Of a stretch of DNA of 25,703 nt, positions 24,481 through 25,703 are shown piece by piece. The notes below the pieces were generated by a model. The model made no database searches. It saw only the letters and a list, made by a program, of their open reading frames with translations, and had not been told where the DNA came from. Both the position numbers and the translations under genes were made by a program. Source of the stretch: CAYVSF01 sp046482855 (GTDB lineage: Bacteria > Bacteroidota > Bacteroidia > Bacteroidales > UBA12077); assembly GCA_046482855.1 (NCBI GenBank), contig JAWOEH010000015.1, positions 1 to 25,703 of the forward strand, written 5' to 3'. The first letter of the stretch is position 1, and every line of letters starts with the position of its first letter.

Positions 24481-25703
24481 AGGGGCGCACGGCCAGCTAT
24501 ACCGGAAATCGCGCAATCAGTACGGGATCGACAGGCGCCAGTGCAACGGTGCAGGTTGATCGTGACCAGCCATATGATCTCTGGATCAATTATACAGGCC
24601 GGACGAGCGGTGGGTACGTGAAGGTCGAGATCGACGGTGCGCAGGCTTTGGTCAATGAAATCAGCGACCCCGCAGGATTGGGGTTCAAGGCGTTCTCCAG
24701 CCATGCCGCGACTGATCTGACACGTCGTCAAACCATCAAGGTCGCCAGTGGCTTGTCCGGCCAGCACGCGGTTCGCCTGAGCTTCGGCGGGGCCGCTTCT
24801 CCCGGTGGAGCCGCGATCATGGTCGAGGCGGTGACGATAACAGGCTCATTGGCCGATCCGCATATCCTGCCACCGTTATGGCGCCCGGATACGGCCTATC
24901 AAATGGGCGATGAAGTCCAGTTTGGGGGGATGTATTACGCGGCCCGTGCAAATGGCGCCAGCGGGATTGCGGGGCCAAGTCACATGAGCGGAATTGCGTC
25001 GGATGGTGCGCTGGACTGGCGCGCCGATGATCGTCCGACCTATCCCGAATTCACCGTCATCGATTATGCCTCTGAACGCGAGTATGCGGTCCGGCTTGAA
25101 GTGGGCGGCGACGTGGTCGAAGTCGGGGGGCAGACCCACGGACATGACGCTTTGGTGTCGCAGACGATCTTGGTTGATGGCGTGCCATGGTTGCCTGAAA
25201 CCGCCGGAAACGGATTGACGGTTGGGGCGCAGATTGGCGTGGTCGAAACGACCACATGGCAAACCGCCGGAAGCGGACCGCTCGCAACCTGTCGGACCAG
25301 TCGCAGCATCAGCGCCGGGACGATCCACCATACCATGCAGGTTGATGTGACCGCGGCTTCCATGGATGTGAAGTGGCTTTATTTCGGGATGTTGCCCTTT
25401 GTCCGCTGGGATGGTGAAAGCGCGACGACTGTGGTTGATACGCTGACTGCGGAAGATGACGCAGTGCTAACGATTGCTGATTATGCCGGTCAAATTGATG
25501 ATCAGATTAATTTCCCGACGGCCCAACGGCTTGGCTTGGCGGGAACGACAGCCCAGACAGATTTTGTCTATGGTCATGAAGCAGGTGCCTTGCCTGTTCC
25601 GGGTAACCGGCTGGATCAATGCGATGCGTTTGTTCTGCCGAATGTCGATGGCAGCCAGCCAAGTGGTTCAACTGACTGGCCGGCGAAAGCCTATATCAGT
25701 GCC
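24481..25703 (+). CDS. Alphaproteobacteria-like GC-rich fragment, in frame, open to the window end (phage tail-fibre-like)
   Basis: The frame begun at 24213 stays open to 25703 (497 codons in all). From about 24,481 composition and codons change: sample lines count about 55-68% GC, with GCC, GGC, CTG and CGC codons, against roughly 30-45% before. The protein is rich in Gly, Ala, Thr and Asp and shows beta-sandwich-like stretches (VQVDRDQPYDLWINYTGRT). At 24879-24944 there is a CBM5/12-like motif, W-x-x-x-T-A-Y-x-x-G-D-x-V-x-x-G-x-x-Y-x-A (LWRPDTAYQMGDEVQFGGMY). Such modules occur in phage tail fibres and chitin-binding proteins. It belongs to a different organism; the family is not recognised and both ends are cut. 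Confidence 0.55.

Noticed and set aside
24876..25363. Overlapping minus-strand open frames in the GC-rich end
   Set aside because: High GC lowers stop frequency on all strands; the plus-strand frame is the only one with a recognisable motif and continuous reading.

Overview
Most of the window (about 50 to 24,480) is one stretch of a Bacteroidota chromosome, probably class Bacteroidia near the Marinilabiliales (the rank below phylum is inference). The evidence is moderate-to-low GC, secreted proteins with short 'SAQ'-type signal peptides, Bacteroidota-typical families (DUF4837, SiaC/DUF1987, an ABCG-like ABC protein with a long N-terminal region), menaquinone synthesis by the futalosine route (MqnC), and several promoters of the Bacteroidota form TTTG-N19/20-TAnnTTTG. 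Both ends look artificial. Bases 1-91 are a perfect fold-back (41-base arms, 9-base loop) that cuts off an M1 peptidase gene. From about 24,480 to the end the sequence changes abruptly to GC-rich, alphaproteobacteria-like DNA fused in frame to the first 90 or so codons of a Bacteroidota leucyl aminopeptidase. The clone, contig or amplified genome therefore looks chimeric at both ends.

Layout. 1-4,000: a large secreted M1 metallopeptidase (minus), divergent from a PQQ-type beta-propeller protein (plus) that ends in a double hairpin. 4,000-7,700: a secreted M14 carboxypeptidase (minus), with an IS1595-family insertion directly upstream. The insertion has 20-base inverted repeats, a near-perfect 8-base target duplication and a transposase that has lost its first catalytic Asp and reads through the IS end into the M14 start codon. 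7,740-8,900: a pair of exported thioredoxin-fold proteins with a good terminator. 8,940-13,930: a BASS-family transporter, a lipoprotein of unknown function and a 1,033-residue ABCG-like ABC protein. 14,030-14,900: a SiaC-type regulatory phosphoprotein with an extra C-terminal tail, then two identical initiator tRNA genes, each with its own Bacteroidota promoter.

15,070-18,440 is an envelope/isoprenoid operon: M23 endopeptidase, dxr and the RseP-type site-2 protease. tatA, gatA, an MltD-type transglycosylase, a DUF4837 lipoprotein and a small conserved-looking protein follow. mqnC runs convergently with the last of these. Cell-wall enzymes (M23, MltD), Tat export, intramembrane proteolysis and the exported peptidases and thioredoxins give the region an envelope-biogenesis character, but the gene order looks like ordinary housekeeping.

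I found no convincing new defence, biosynthetic or mobile system. The most informative observations are the decayed IS1595 element coupled to a peptidase gene, the two chimeric ends, the promoter-equipped pair of initiator tRNAs, and two genes that start immediately after intrinsic-terminator-like hairpins.
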